A stretch of 38,506 nt of DNA from Verrucomicrobiota bacterium (GCA_029865985.1 JARXAF010000075.1:1-38506); one strand, 5' to 3'. Numbered from the stretch's first letter, positions 15,553-24,507 are shown. Notes: a model not told the origin generated them from the letters alone. Program-made: numbers and translations.

Positions 15553-16794
15553 ATGAAATTCATTAGCCTCTTGGGAATCGTCGCCATCATCGGCGTGGCC
15601 TGGCTGCTCTCCGAGCACAAACGACGCTTCCCGTTCCGGGCGGTACTCTGGGGGTTGGTCCTGCAGTTCTTCTTCGGATGGTTCATCCTCAAAACAGGCC
15701 CAGGAGAGGGCATTTTCAACGCCTGCCAGCAGTTGATTTCCCGCTTCATCAGCTTTGCCAACGAGGGCAACAAACTGATGTTCGGACCGCTGGCCAATGA
15801 AGCGGTGATGACCAAGGCCTTCGGCCCAGAAAATGCGCTGTTCTTCGCCCTGGTGATCACCGGCATCATCATCTTGATCAGCACCGTTTCATCGGTGCTC
15901 TACCACTACGGATTCCTACAACTCGTGGTCCGGGCCGCCGCCTGGGTCATGCGACGGGCCATGGGGACGAGTGGCAGCGAAACCTTGAGCGCCGCGGCCA
16001 ACATTTTCATGGGGCAAACCGAGGCCCCGTTGGTCATCAAGCCCTATCTGGCCGGAATGACCCGAAGCGAGCTGCACTGCATGATGGTCGGGGGTTTCGC
16101 CACCATCGCGGGCAGCGTGATGGGGGTTTATTCTGGTTTGCTCAAGGTTCCAGCCGGTCACCTGCTCACGGCCAGCGTGATGAGCGCACCGGCCGCACTG
16201 CTCATCTCCAAGATCATCATACCGGAGACCGAGACCAGCGAAACCGCCGCCGGTTCGACCGCCAAGATCGAACGCGAGACCGTCAACGGCATTGACGCCG
16301 CCTGCTCCGGCGCGAGCGAAGGCATGAAACTGGCCATCAATGTCATTGCCATGCTGCTGGCCTTCACTTCTCTGGTCGCGGCCGTGAACTGGATTCTCGG
16401 TCAGGGCTTCAGCCAACTGGGCTGGGTGACCCAAAAACCTCTGCAAACACTGCTCGGCTATGCCAACGCCCCCTTTGCCTGGCTCATGGGCATCCCTTCC
16501 AAGGATTGCCTGGCCGTGGGCCAGATCCTCGGAGAACGCATCGTGCTCACCGAATTCGTCGGATACATCTCACTCGCTCAGCAACAGTCGTCGCTGGACC
16601 CGCGCAGCTACGTGATCGCCGCCTATGCGCTGTGCGGGTTCGCCAACTTCGGGAGCGTGGCCATCCAAATTGGTGGCATCGGCGCCCTGGTTCCCAGCCG
16701 CCGCAAGGACCTCGCACAGGTGGGCATCAAGGCCATGGTCGGCGGGCTTTTTGCATCCTACATGACAGCCTGCGTGGTGGGATTCCTGATTTGA
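15553..16794 (+). CDS. Concentrative nucleoside transporter (NupC/CNT family)
   Basis: 413-residue inner-membrane symporter that takes up nucleosides with H+ or Na+. Around eight hydrophobic segments are present. Diagnostic CNT motifs are NIFMGQTEAPLVIKPYL, the gate region GGFATIAGSVMGVY, SAPAALLISKIIIPETE, and CGFANFGSVAIQIGGIGAL near the end. Length matches bacterial CNTs. It starts divergently from the lipoprotein-hpnH-hpnJ set, with 137 bp between the starts; that gap must hold both promoters, but none is clear. Its TGA overlaps the ATG of lpxA by one base, so the two are translationally coupled. Confidence 0.93.
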   Translation: MKFISLLGIVAIIGVAWLLSEHKRRFPFRAVLWGLVLQFFFGWFILKTGPGEGIFNACQQLISRFISFANEGNKLMFGPLANEAVMTKAFGPENALFFALVITGIIILISTVSSVLYHYGFLQLVVRAAAWVMRRAMGTSGSETLSAAANIFMGQTEAPLVIKPYLAGMTRSELHCMMVGGFATIAGSVMGVYSGLLKVPAGHLLTASVMSAPAALLISKIIIPETETSETAAGSTAKIERETVNGIDAACSGASEGMKLAINVIAMLLAFTSLVAAVNWILGQGFSQLGWVTQKPLQTLLGYANAPFAWLMGIPSKDCLAVGQILGERIVLTEFVGYISLAQQQSSLDPRSYVIAAYALCGFANFGSVAIQIGGIGALVPSRRKDLAQVGIKAMVGGLFASYMTACVVGFLI

Positions 16795-17624
16795 TGCCTC
16801 CGATGCCCACCCAAATCCATCCGACTGCGGTCATCCACCCGTCGGCTCAACTCGGGGAAGGCTGCCAGGTCGGTCCCCACGCCGTCATCGACGGAAACGT
16901 CATCGTGGGGCCCCACTGTCAGGTGGGTCCTGGCGCCTATCTCACCGGCCATACCCAATTGGGCTCCGGAAACCGCATCCATGCCGGAGTTGTGCTGGGA
17001 GATGCGCCGCAGGACTTCAAATACGCCGGACAACCGACCCGTTTGCGCATCGGCAACGACAATGTCTTCCGGGAGCACGTGACCGTGCACCGTTCGAACC
17101 GACTCGATGAAGACACCGTCTTGGGCGACGGGAACTTCCTGATGGCCGGGTCCCACGTCGGACACAACTGCGTCATCGGAAACCACAATGTCCTGGCCAA
17201 TGGATCCCTGCTGGGCGGGCATGTGGTGTTGCAAGATCGGGCCTTCATTTCGGGCAATTGCTTGGTCCACCAGTTTTGCCGGATCGGTCGCTTGGCCTTG
17301 ATGCAAGGGGGATCGGGCATCTCTCTGGACCTGCCGCCCTTCACGCTCGCCCGCGACAACAACACCCTCTGCGGCCTGAATCGGGTGGGTCTGCGTCGCG
17401 CGGGCATCAGCGCCGAAGACCGTCGGGCCCTGCAGCGCCTCTACCACCTGCTCTTCCGCTCGGTGCTCCCCCGCGCCGAACGGTTACGCCAGGCCGCTGA
17501 CCAGTTTCCGCAAGCCGTGTGCCAGGAGATGATCACCTTCGCGGCCGCCTCCACCCGGGGTCTTTGTGCCGATCCGGGGCGTTGGAGCGGATCCGGTTCC
17601 GATGAGGAAGCCTCGTCCGACTGA
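16794..17624 (+). CDS. lpxA: Acyl-ACP--UDP-N-acetylglucosamine O-acyltransferase LpxA
   Basis: First enzyme of lipid A synthesis, a left-handed beta-helix trimer in the cytosol. Hexapeptide repeats (IHPTAVIHPSAQLGEG and on) run through the first 170 residues. The catalytic His corresponds to H124 in HVGHNCVIGN; VHQFCRIG and GGSGISLDLPPF match the acyl-chain-measuring region, and NRVGLRRAGIS begins the helical C-terminal domain. Length is 276 with a short disordered Ser/Asp/Glu tail. The ATG at 16794 overlaps the nupC stop (TGATG); a second ATG at 16803 is also possible. Other lipid A genes are not adjacent, which is unusual since lpxA often lies with lpxD, fabZ or lpxB. Confidence 0.95.
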   Translation: MPPMPTQIHPTAVIHPSAQLGEGCQVGPHAVIDGNVIVGPHCQVGPGAYLTGHTQLGSGNRIHAGVVLGDAPQDFKYAGQPTRLRIGNDNVFREHVTVHRSNRLDEDTVLGDGNFLMAGSHVGHNCVIGNHNVLANGSLLGGHVVLQDRAFISGNCLVHQFCRIGRLALMQGGSGISLDLPPFTLARDNNTLCGLNRVGLRRAGISAEDRRALQRLYHLLFRSVLPRAERLRQAADQFPQAVCQEMITFAAASTRGLCADPGRWSGSGSDEEASSD

Positions 17625-17686
17625 CCTTGCAACCCCAGACGCCCCTCAGGCCCGACGACGTCCGACCCCCGAGCCTCCCGACATCG

Positions 17687-18556
17687 ATGGAATTCGCTTA
17701 CTCTTTGGTCCAACTGGCCAACGGCACCACCAGCATCCGCTCCCTGGCCGAAGGGGAGACTTTTCACCCCGTCATCGGCCCCGTCGCCGAGGCCGAGGCC
17801 TTGTATGTCCGGCAACTCCGGCTTCCGGAACGCCTCCAGGCATCAACCGATGACGAGTGGGTGCTTTGGGATGTCGGTCTGGGCAGCGCCGCCAATGTCA
17901 CCACTGCGATTCGGCATCTGGCCGAGATTCCCCAGCGGATTCGCATTGTCAGCTTTGACCACACCCTCGAGCCGCTGCGTTTCGCGAGAGATCACGCCCA
18001 GGAGCTGGGCTATCCCGTTGGATTCGAAACGGCCTTCGGTGCGCTACTCGAACGGCAACATTGCGAGTTCACCCACGGTCGGCTTTCAGTTCATTGGCAA
18101 GCGGAGGTGGCTGATTTTCCGAGCCGCATCCAATCCACGGAACCCTTGCCTGCGCCGCACGCCATCTTCTACGACGCGTATTCGCCTGCGCGGAATCCGG
18201 CGATGTGGACCCTGCCGTTGTTCCGACGCCTCTTTGAGCGCTTGAATCCCCAGCGACATTGCGCCGTGGCCACTTATTCGCGGGCCACGCTCCTGAGGAC
18301 CACCCTGCTGCAAGCCGGCTTCTTCGTCGGTGCCGGCGAAGCCACCGGCGAAAAGGAGGAGACCACCTTGGCCAGCAACATCCCCTCGCTCATCCCCAGG
18401 CCTCTGGGGTCCGACTGGCTGGGCCGGGCCATGCGCTCCACCAGTGCCGAGCCTCTGGAAACGGCCGTCTACCGACAGGCCCCCCTGACCGAAGCCACCC
18501 GGGCGGCTTTGATGGATCACCCACAGTTCCGACAAGCCTCATTCAGGCAGCCCTGA
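17687..18556 (+). CDS. MnmD-like SAM-dependent methyltransferase (DUF752, MnmC C-methyltransferase type)
   Basis: 289-residue class I methyltransferase of the stand-alone MnmC2/MnmD type, which methylates the 5-aminomethyl group on tRNA wobble uridine. The N-terminal TFHPVIGPVAEAEALYV fits the family, SAM motif I is DVGLGSAANVTTA (the usual form is GFGTGLNF), and FYDAYSPARNPAMWT matches the DxFSPxxNPxxW hallmark. ATYSRATLLRTTLLQAGF matches ATYS-x-VR-x-L-x-AGF. The frame could begin at the TTG at 17627, 2 bp after lpxA, but the ATG at 17687 places the start just before the conserved part. It may work on the same tRNA base as MnmA, encoded 13 kb away. The SAM motif differs enough that another substrate is possible. 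Confidence 0.78.
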   Translation: MEFAYSLVQLANGTTSIRSLAEGETFHPVIGPVAEAEALYVRQLRLPERLQASTDDEWVLWDVGLGSAANVTTAIRHLAEIPQRIRIVSFDHTLEPLRFARDHAQELGYPVGFETAFGALLERQHCEFTHGRLSVHWQAEVADFPSRIQSTEPLPAPHAIFYDAYSPARNPAMWTLPLFRRLFERLNPQRHCAVATYSRATLLRTTLLQAGFFVGAGEATGEKEETTLASNIPSLIPRPLGSDWLGRAMRSTSAEPLETAVYRQAPLTEATRAALMDHPQFRQASFRQP

Positions 18557-18567
18557 ATGGGTCTGGG

Positions 18568-19215
18568 TTAAAAATAGCCGGGAAACCGATCTTGTTCGAA
18601 GAGTCCGATGAAACCCAGACCACTCAATCGGGGTTGGTTCATGGATTCAACGTGGCCGTCGAAAAACCAGCCATTGGCGCGGTTGGAATGACGACCATGG
18701 ATTTCATAATCCTCATCGATTCGGAAGACATGAAACTGTCGGGCTGTAACGCCTAAGCGACCTCGGCTGGTCGTGTCAGCCACGTGCAGATACGCGGTGG
18801 GTTGTTCTATCCGATCACTTTGGAGGATTTCCTGAAGTGGCCCAGTCCGCAGCGCTTCGGGAGGGTCCACCCACACACCGTACGTCATCAGCCAATTGGT
18901 CCAAGAACGAGGCGGGTATGTCGGACAGAGAAAGACAGAAACCGGTAGATTCTGGTGAGCTGCCAGCGACTGAGCCCACGTATTGGTGATGGCCAACGGA
19001 GACTGCAGACGAATCGCACCACGATGATCTTGTGCATAGAGCAGGGTGGCCAGTCCCACTTGTCGCAAATTGCCCTGACAGTGTGCCGAACCCGCCTTGG
19101 CTTTGGCTGTAGCCAAGGCCGGCAACAGCATCGCCGCCAAGATGGCAATCACGGCGATCACCACCAGCAACTCCACTAGGGTGAACGCCATCGACCGGGC
19201 GGTCTGCGACCTCAT
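18568..19215 (-). CDS. Type IV/II-like prepilin with H-X9-DG motif (orphan)
   Basis: 215-residue prepilin-like protein. The leader [10 protein letters not shown] is followed by [20 protein letters not shown], the class III signal with Glu at +5. The cleavage residue is Ala in place of the usual Gly, which is unusual but tolerated in some prepilins. Near the C-terminus an H-x9-DG motif is exact ([12 protein letters not shown]), followed by HVESMNQ. It is convergent with the mnmD-like gene, 11 bp from its stop, and stands alone on this strand. No assembly genes are nearby. The upstream region is the AT-rich gap described separately. Confidence 0.88.
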   Translation of the reverse strand: MRSQTARSMAFTLVELLVVIAVIAILAAMLLPALATAKAKAGSAHCQGNLRQVGLATLLYAQDHRGAIRLQSPLAITNTWAQSLAAHQNLPVSVFLCPTYPPRSWTNWLMTYGVWVDPPEALRTGPLQEILQSDRIEQPTAYLHVADTTSRGRLGVTARQFHVFRIDEDYEIHGRHSNRANGWFFDGHVESMNQPRLSGLGFIGLFEQDRFPGYF

Positions 19216-19400
19216 GACGGCCAGTTTACAAACATTTTGGCCGGTGCGCCATCCTCTTCACCCGGAACTCTCAAAGCACGAACTCGGTGAGAGACAAACC
19301 GTGCTGATCCAGAACGATAAAAAACAGCGGTCAAAAACCCAGGCCTGAGCCAGAAGGCTCGGTTGAGAGGAAAGGGGTGGCGTGGCGGATTCCCTCGCAG

Positions 19401-19511
19401 GATGAGGCGAGAGCGAGGAATGGGCCCTGCTCAGGCTCGTGCTTGAAGCCCGTAACAAGCAAACACCGTCGCCCTTCCGGAAGAAGGCGCCGCCAGCACG
19501 ACCGATCCCAT
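19401..19511 (-). repeat. Second intergenic repeat family, copy 2
   Basis: Read on the minus strand this matches 4836-4946 without gaps (about 80 of 108 positions identical by hand count). The first 30 bases and the CCTCGCTCTCG block are the best conserved. The two copies are inverted relative to each other and about 14.5 kb apart. Confidence 0.75.
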
Positions 19512-19744
19512 TGAATGGTTCCGGCTGATCCGTAACGACGCTGACGGCGCAATGGGGTTGAAAAATCGCTGTTGTCTGATGGGTTTAGAAACATTCGATT
19601 CCGATTGGAAATGACCCTGTATTGATCATGGATGTCTCCGTTTAATTGGAGTCTTAACGGCAAAATCGCTGACCCTTTTGATCAATGTTATTAACACGTT
19701 GTTAACACCAAAAACCTCGGTTTTACCATCGGTCCAATCCACAC

Positions 19745-19765
19745 AGTCTCATAAAGATTGAGACT
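19745..19765. promoter_or_regulatory. Inverted repeat, possible operator or hairpin
   Basis: AGTCTCA, 7-nt spacer, TGAGACT: perfect 7-bp arms. It lies in the AT-rich gap about 250 bp upstream of the winged-helix gene. Regulatory role is inferred only from location and symmetry. Confidence 0.35.
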
Positions 19766-20010
19766 CACAAACACTCATATTTTTGGGGCTTTTGGAATGG
19801 TTTCACCTTTGTCTGACAAGCTCAAAACCAGAGCATTCATCCAAATCCAGATCGATTCATGATCTAGTATTTCTGGCCCACTGTGGGTTCATCCATTTAG
19901 ATTTATTCTTGCGTTGTTTATTCTGATGTTTAACGTTCGAAAACAACGCGTTACTTCCAGTCGAGAAACGGCTTGGGGTATTCGCTTCCGAAACCAGAAA
20001 ATACACGAAT

Positions 20011-20415
20011 ATGGATATCTCCCAGCAGATTGCACGTCAGGCCGAAGAACTCCAGAAGAAGCTGGACCTGTTGCGCGACAACAACCTGACAGAACTGATC
20101 AGCAAGAAGGCCTCGCTCGAAAGCCAATTGGCAGATGTCGAAGCGGAAATTGCCTCTACCTGCAAGCGCTTGGGTATCACTGCTGCTGGTGCCTCTGCTC
20201 CGGCCCGTTCTGAAAAGCGGACTCGCATGAACGGCGAGGTCATCCGCACCAAGATCAATGAAGTGCTGAAGGCCAACCCTCAGGGCATTTCCCAGATCAA
20301 GATCGCCGAGCAGACCGGTGTCTCCTACGCCAGCGTGATCAACTTCCTGAAGGACAATCAGGACACCATCCGCACAGAGGGCGACCGCAAGAGCAAGCTC
20401 GTCTTCCTGAAGTAA
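20011..20415 (+). CDS. Small coiled-coil plus winged-helix putative DNA-binding protein
   Basis: 134 residues, family not named. Residues 1-50 (DISQQIARQAEELQKKLDLL and on) form a strongly predicted coiled coil with heptad Leu/Ile. A short Ala/Ser/Pro and basic linker follows at about 55-72 (ASAPARSEKRTR). The C-terminal 60 residues (IRTKINEVLKANPQGISQIK, then IAEQTGVSYASVINFLKDN) read as a winged helix or helix-turn-helix, ending in a beta-wing-like KSKLVFLK. It is probably a dimeric DNA-binding protein, either a transcription regulator or a nucleoid-associated protein. Codons are strongly biased to C or G endings, and a very strong terminator follows, which suggests good expression. The long AT-rich upstream region could be its control region. 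Confidence 0.8.
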   Translation: MDISQQIARQAEELQKKLDLLRDNNLTELISKKASLESQLADVEAEIASTCKRLGITAAGASAPARSEKRTRMNGEVIRTKINEVLKANPQGISQIKIAEQTGVSYASVINFLKDNQDTIRTEGDRKSKLVFLK

Positions 20416-20491
20416 GGGTTCCCTTCACTCAACCGGCCCGGGCGCTGTTCAACAACAGCTTCAACAACACCCGCTCGGTTCGGTCGAAAAC

Positions 20492-20528
20492 AAGGCCGGT
20501 GTTCACAACCAGTGAACACCGGCCTTTT
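20492..20528. terminator. Strong terminator hairpin, probably bidirectional
   Basis: Perfect 15-bp stem (20492-20506 with 20512-20526, AAGGCCGGTGTTCAC), 5-nt loop, then TT. It lies between the convergent winged-helix gene (stop 20415) and the phosphatase gene (stop 20577), so it can serve both. Confidence 0.88.
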
Positions 20529-20576
20529 ACGTTAAAGCCTTTTAATTGAGGGCTCTCAAAGCCCAGCCCATCTCCT

Positions 20577-21347
20577 TCAGGGATTGAGCAACCGAATGAC
20601 CTCGTCGTGGAGTTCTGGAATACACGCCACTGCTGAAGTGGCCCCGGCGTGATTGGCTGGGGCTCCCTGCCAATCCGAGATCCGGACTCCGGCCCCCTCC
20701 AAAACCGGCACCAGTGGCAAGAGATCCCATGGGTTCATGATGGGATCCACCATCACATCCACCCATCCGGAACACAAAAGCAAGTAGCCATAACAATCTC
20801 CGAAACCCCGATAGAGTCGAACCGAACGGGTCAGAGCATCGAAACCCGCCCCATTCTGATACTTGGCTGGAAAAAGAGGGTCTGTGGTCAGCAGTGATGC
20901 CTCAGAAAGACGGGCACAAGACCGCGCCCGGACCGGCTGACCATTGAGAGTGGTGGTAGTTCCATCGCCGATCATCAACTGCTGGAGCACCGGTTGATGA
21001 ATACAACCCAGAATAGGCCGATCGCGATGCAGCAAACCAATGAGGGTTCCAAACAGGGGGACTCCCAGAATGAAGCTCTTGGTACCATCCACCGGGTCGA
21101 GCACCCAAACGTACTCGGCATCGCCCCGTTCGGTTCCAAATTCCTCACCCACAATGCCATGCTCAGGAAATCGCTGGGCAATCATCTCCCGCATCACCTT
21201 CTCGGCACCGCGGTCGGCCAGCGTTACAGGCGAAGCATCGCTCTTCAGTTCCATGCCCATGTCTCGAGATCCGTAATAGGGCAGGATCACCCGGGCACTG
21301 GCCTCGGCAAGTTCCCGAATGAAGGCGACAAAGGGCTCGTGATTCAT
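20577..21347 (-). CDS. Inositol monophosphatase-family phosphatase, HisN-like
   Basis: Mg2+-dependent phosphatase of about 256 residues. The metal-binding motifs are in order: GIVGEEFG (Glu), WVLDPVDGTKSFI (DPxDGT), and NPWDLLPLVPVLEGAG (the WD motif). GDCYGYLLLCSGWVDVMVD before the WD motif resembles HisN-type histidinol-phosphate phosphatases more than classical SuhB, so histidine synthesis is a possible role, but the substrate cannot be settled from sequence. The frame also offers an ATG at 21368; neither start has a Shine-Dalgarno, and 21347 (MNHEPFVAF) puts the start nearer the usual N-terminus. It follows hemC on the same strand after about 175 bp, so co-transcription is uncertain. Confidence 0.87.
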   Translation of the reverse strand: MNHEPFVAFIRELAEASARVILPYYGSRDMGMELKSDASPVTLADRGAEKVMREMIAQRFPEHGIVGEEFGTERGDAEYVWVLDPVDGTKSFILGVPLFGTLIGLLHRDRPILGCIHQPVLQQLMIGDGTTTTLNGQPVRARSCARLSEASLLTTDPLFPAKYQNGAGFDALTRSVRLYRGFGDCYGYLLLCSGWVDVMVDPIMNPWDLLPLVPVLEGAGVRISDWQGAPANHAGATSAVACIPELHDEVIRLLNP

Positions 21348-21524
21348 GACGACGGCCCATTGAAACAAGAACGCCCGTGTTTGGAAACCGAAGACCCAAG
21401 ACGCACTCGGTTTGAGTCCATGGCATCCGACCGACTCCGCCGGAAATGCTGACCCGCCGATGGAGCGTGAAACACTCCGATGCTCAAAAAGCGACGGCCC
21501 ACTCAGCCGGAACGAACGACAGCG

Positions 21525-22592
21525 TCAGGGCCGGACGAAAGACGCCAAGAGCCGTTCGGCCAACTGGCTGCCCAAGCGATCGGCCTCTCGGACCGCTGCC
21601 TTGGCCTCATCCCAGCGGCCCACGCCGTCACGGAAAACGGCCACCCGCAGGTGCAACTGATGCCCGACGACTCGGGCGTAGCCAGCGATGGGGCTCTGAC
21701 AACCACCACCCATTCCTCGAAGAAACGCCCGCTCGGCCAGTACAGCCTGATGGGTATTGAAGTGGTTCAAGACCGAAACCAAGGAACCGATCTCCGCATC
21801 GCCAGCCCGGATTTCAAGCGCGACGGCCCCCTGCCCCACCGCCGGCAGGAATTCTTCCGGCTCCAAGATCGTCCCGAGAATGCCCTCGGGAGGCGGATCG
21901 AAGACCGATCGTTGCGCCGGGGTCAGCCGATAGTCGGGACGCAACACGGCTTTGGGGCTGAGGTCGAAACCCAGACGAGACAACCCAGCCGCTGCCAACA
22001 GGGTGGCATCGATGCCATCGTCTTGAAGCAGCTTGGCCAACCGAGTGCCGACATTACCCCGGATCGGAACCACCGAGATATCCGGCCTCATCGCTTTCAC
22101 CAGCGCCGACCGTCGAGTGCTGCTGGTGGCCACCACCGCACCCTCCGGCAAGTCTTCCAGCATCAGGCCCGGACCAAAGCCCGAGCGCTCCTTGCTTCCC
22201 GGCACCCAGTCCGCCACGGGATTCTTCTCAGCAGCGACCCGAACCCCGTCCCGATACAGCAGAACCTCACGGACATCGGCACGCGGACACACCGCTCCCA
22301 GTGCGAGTCCATCCGGCAGTTCCGTGGGCAAATCCTTGAGGCTGTGGACGGCCAGGTCGGCACGGCCTTCCAGGAGGGCCACCTCCAGCTCCTTGGTGAA
22401 CAATCCCTTGGGCAAGGTCTCCGAAGCCAACGGCGCCGAGGTCTGGAGCGCATCACCCGTGGTTCGGATCACTTCCAATTCGAAGCGTTCACCCGGAAAG
22501 GCCGCCTGAAGGTGGGATTGAACCTGACGGGACTGGGCCAATGCCAGGGCGCTGCCCCGGGTGGCGATGAGGATGGGTCGATTCAGGGACAT
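21525..22592 (-). CDS. hemC: Porphobilinogen deaminase (hydroxymethylbilane synthase)
   Basis: Joins four porphobilinogens into hydroxymethylbilane in tetrapyrrole synthesis; cytosolic. ATRGSALALAQ starts domain 1, HSLKDLPT carries the catalytic Asp (D87), TSSTRRSA and IRGNVGTRL bind the cofactor carboxylates, and GMGGGCQSPIAGYA holds the Cys (C298) to which the dipyrromethane cofactor is attached. Relative to the E. coli enzyme there is an insert of about 25 residues at 118-145 (ADWVPGSKERSGFGPG region). Length is 355. The start lies 5 bp after the hemA stop, consistent with one operon. Confidence 0.96.
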   Translation of the reverse strand: MSLNRPILIATRGSALALAQSRQVQSHLQAAFPGERFELEVIRTTGDALQTSAPLASETLPKGLFTKELEVALLEGRADLAVHSLKDLPTELPDGLALGAVCPRADVREVLLYRDGVRVAAEKNPVADWVPGSKERSGFGPGLMLEDLPEGAVVATSSTRRSALVKAMRPDISVVPIRGNVGTRLAKLLQDDGIDATLLAAAGLSRLGFDLSPKAVLRPDYRLTPAQRSVFDPPPEGILGTILEPEEFLPAVGQGAVALEIRAGDAEIGSLVSVLNHFNTHQAVLAERAFLRGMGGGCQSPIAGYARVVGHQLHLRVAVFRDGVGRWDEAKAAVREADRLGSQLAERLLASFVRP

Positions 22593-22597
22593 GGAAA

Positions 22598-23647
22598 TCA
22601 GGCGGCCGGTGAGCGGAGGGCGAAGGATCCGAAACGGCGAGCGACCTCAAACTCGGCGGCCGCTTCGCGGATCATGATCTCGCACCGGGCCACTTCTTCC
22701 CGACGTTGGCGGGTGGCGGTGTCAGCCACCGACTGAAGGTCATCGACATTGGCCAAGAAGACCTCGGGAAGCAGGGTGACCGCGGGATCAATGTCGCGCG
22801 GCACGGCTAGATCAATGAGCAAGATCGGTCGGGGCCTGCGCCCGGCCATGAGCCGTTCGAGCCGGTGGCGATCGAGGATCGGATGCGGAGATCCGGTGGC
22901 GCTGACCACAATATCCACGGTAGCAAATTCACGCTCCCAATCCTGGAAGCCGATGGCCCTGCCTTCCAATTCCTCCGCCAAGGCCGCAGCGCGATCAAAC
23001 GAACGGTTGGAAACCAAAATGCCCTGGGCTCCGCGGCCCCGAAGCGCCCGAGCGGTTTTTTCACTGGTGTCACCGGCACCGATCACCAGCACCTGGCGGC
23101 GATCCAAGTCATCAAAGATCCTTTCGGCCAACTCGACGGCGACCGCGGCCACCGAGGTATTACCTCGCTGGATCTGGGTCTCGGTGCGGATGCGCTTGGC
23201 CATGGCAAACGCCCTTTGGAACGAGCGGTTCAAAATGCCACCCGTGTGCCCCGACGACAGGGCCAGCGAGTAGAAGCGCTTGATCTGACCCAGAATCTCA
23301 GTCTCACCCAGCACCAGCGAATCCAGACCGGAAACCACTCGAAACAAATGCTCCAATGCCGCGGTTCCCAAGTGGGTGTAGACGGTTCCCGAGGCGTCGC
23401 CCGTGTAACCCCGATCCCGCAGCAAAAATCCGCGCAGTTGCTGGGCCAGCGCCGCCGGATCGCCCGCTGGACTGGCTGCATAGAGTTCAACGCGGTTGCA
23501 GGTGGAGACCACCAAGGCTTCGGTGGCCAGGCCCAACGCTCGGATCCGACCGGCCGCCGCCGCAAGATCCGCCTCGGCAAAAGCCATCTGCTCACGGATT
23601 TCCACCGGCGCCGTCTTGTGACTGAGACCCACTGCGACGAAAGGCAT
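22598..23647 (-). CDS. hemA: Glutamyl-tRNA reductase
   Basis: NADPH-dependent enzyme reducing glutamyl-tRNA(Glu) to glutamate-1-semialdehyde, the first committed and usually rate-setting step of C5-pathway tetrapyrrole synthesis. GLSHKTAPVEIRE at the N-terminus, the catalytic cysteine C50 in VSTCNRVELY (same number as in E. coli), LDSLVLGETEILGQIK, and the NADPH motif VLVIGAGDTSEKTARAL are all present. The 349-residue length is somewhat shorter than E. coli (418), with a short C-terminal dimerisation region. The ATG overlaps the stop of the HemX-like gene (TGATG), so translation is coupled. Confidence 0.96.
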   Translation of the reverse strand: MPFVAVGLSHKTAPVEIREQMAFAEADLAAAAGRIRALGLATEALVVSTCNRVELYAASPAGDPAALAQQLRGFLLRDRGYTGDASGTVYTHLGTAALEHLFRVVSGLDSLVLGETEILGQIKRFYSLALSSGHTGGILNRSFQRAFAMAKRIRTETQIQRGNTSVAAVAVELAERIFDDLDRRQVLVIGAGDTSEKTARALRGRGAQGILVSNRSFDRAAALAEELEGRAIGFQDWEREFATVDIVVSATGSPHPILDRHRLERLMAGRRPRPILLIDLAVPRDIDPAVTLLPEVFLANVDDLQSVADTATRQRREEVARCEIMIREAAAEFEVARRFGSFALRSPAA

Positions 23648-24507
23648 CAGGCGGTGGGGCGTGGAACCCGGTTGTGCATTTCAGAAAGCAGGTACATGCC
23701 CCAGAAAGTGAGCATGAGCACGGCAAAGCCCAGAACGGAACCCCAGGCCAACCGACGCCCCCGCTGACGGAACTGCCAGGCTCCGAGGATGAGGCCACCG
23801 TAGAGGAGCCACGTGACGCAGGAGTAAATCACGAAGGGATCCGCGACGAACCAAGCACCGCGCGCCTGACGCAAATAGAGCGAGCCTGACGCCAGGCCCG
23901 CCGACAAGAGACCCCAACCGGCCCAGAGCAAACCCGTGGTCGCCGATTCCAGCCGGGTGATGGGTGGCAAGAGCGCCCGCAAGGCCCGGGCCTTGTCAAA
24001 GCGCAGGCTGTGTTCCTGGCGCAGGTACATGCCTGAGGCCAAAGAACCCAAACCGAAGGATCCGTAAGCCAAAAGCACCAGCGCCGCATGAATGGGTCCC
24101 CAGCCACTGGAGAAATCCGGACGAACCGCCATCGACCGATCCAGAACGGGAGGATCCAAGGCAGGCATGAGAGCGAAAACACCCAGGAGAGTGAGGACCG
24201 GCGCCGCAAAAACGCCCAGAAACCGCATGCGGCTGAAACCCCCGATCACCAAGTAAGCCGCGGAAATGGTCCAAGCCACAAACATGGTGGCCTCGAACAA
24301 GTTGTGGATGGGGCAACGTTCGAGGGAAAATCCGCGCCGGAACATGGCCCCGGTATGCAGCACCCAGCCCGCTGCCATGAGTCCGTAAAGAGCACCGCTG
24401 TCTCGCTGGAACTGCCGACGCCAAATGATCACGGCAAAGCCCGCTGCCAGCGCATACAGCGCCACGGCAGCGGCAAACCATCCACGATCAGAAAACGGCA
24501 ACAGCAC
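23647..24507 (-). CDS. HemX/CcsA-type cytochrome c assembly-like membrane protein
   Basis: 286-residue polytopic membrane protein of the CcmC/CcsA/HemX superfamily, about eight helices. CPIHNLFEATMFVAWTISAA resembles the family's conserved second region, and DPFVIYSCVTWLLYG its C-terminal DPKE-W-like region. The tryptophan-rich heme-handling motif of true CcsA/CcmC lyases (WGxxWxWD) is not present, so it is closer to HemX, which lies beside hemA in Bacillus and controls HemA level. The start is a GTG at 24507. It heads the hemX-like, hemA, hemC operon. Whether it handles heme or regulates HemA is not shown by sequence. Confidence 0.82.
   Translation of the reverse strand: MLLPFSDRGWFAAAVALYALAAGFAVIIWRRQFQRDSGALYGLMAAGWVLHTGAMFRRGFSLERCPIHNLFEATMFVAWTISAAYLVIGGFSRMRFLGVFAAPVLTLLGVFALMPALDPPVLDRSMAVRPDFSSGWGPIHAALVLLAYGSFGLGSLASGMYLRQEHSLRFDKARALRALLPPITRLESATTGLLWAGWGLLSAGLASGSLYLRQARGAWFVADPFVIYSCVTWLLYGGLILGAWQFRQRGRRLAWGSVLGFAVLMLTFWGMYLLSEMHNRVPRPTA

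Larger units (their letters stand above)
19216..20010. other. 795-bp gene-free region, AT-rich in its right half
   Basis: It lies between the divergent prepilin and winged-helix genes. The left part (19401-19511) is the second copy of the mnmA-downstream repeat. From about 19640 to 19990 the base composition drops to clearly AT-rich, unlike the rest of the window. This part holds a near-palindrome around 19688-19708 (GTTATTAACACGTTGTTAAC), a 7-bp inverted repeat at 19745-19765, and CCCACTGTGGG at 19877-19887. No open frame there looks like a gene. It probably contains promoters and operator sites for one or both flanking genes. Confidence 0.6.

Noticed and set aside
21480-22736. 418-codon plus-strand frame opposite hemC
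   Set aside because: HemC catalytic Asp and cofactor Cys are intact on the minus strand; the plus frame is low-complexity Arg/Gln/His-rich.
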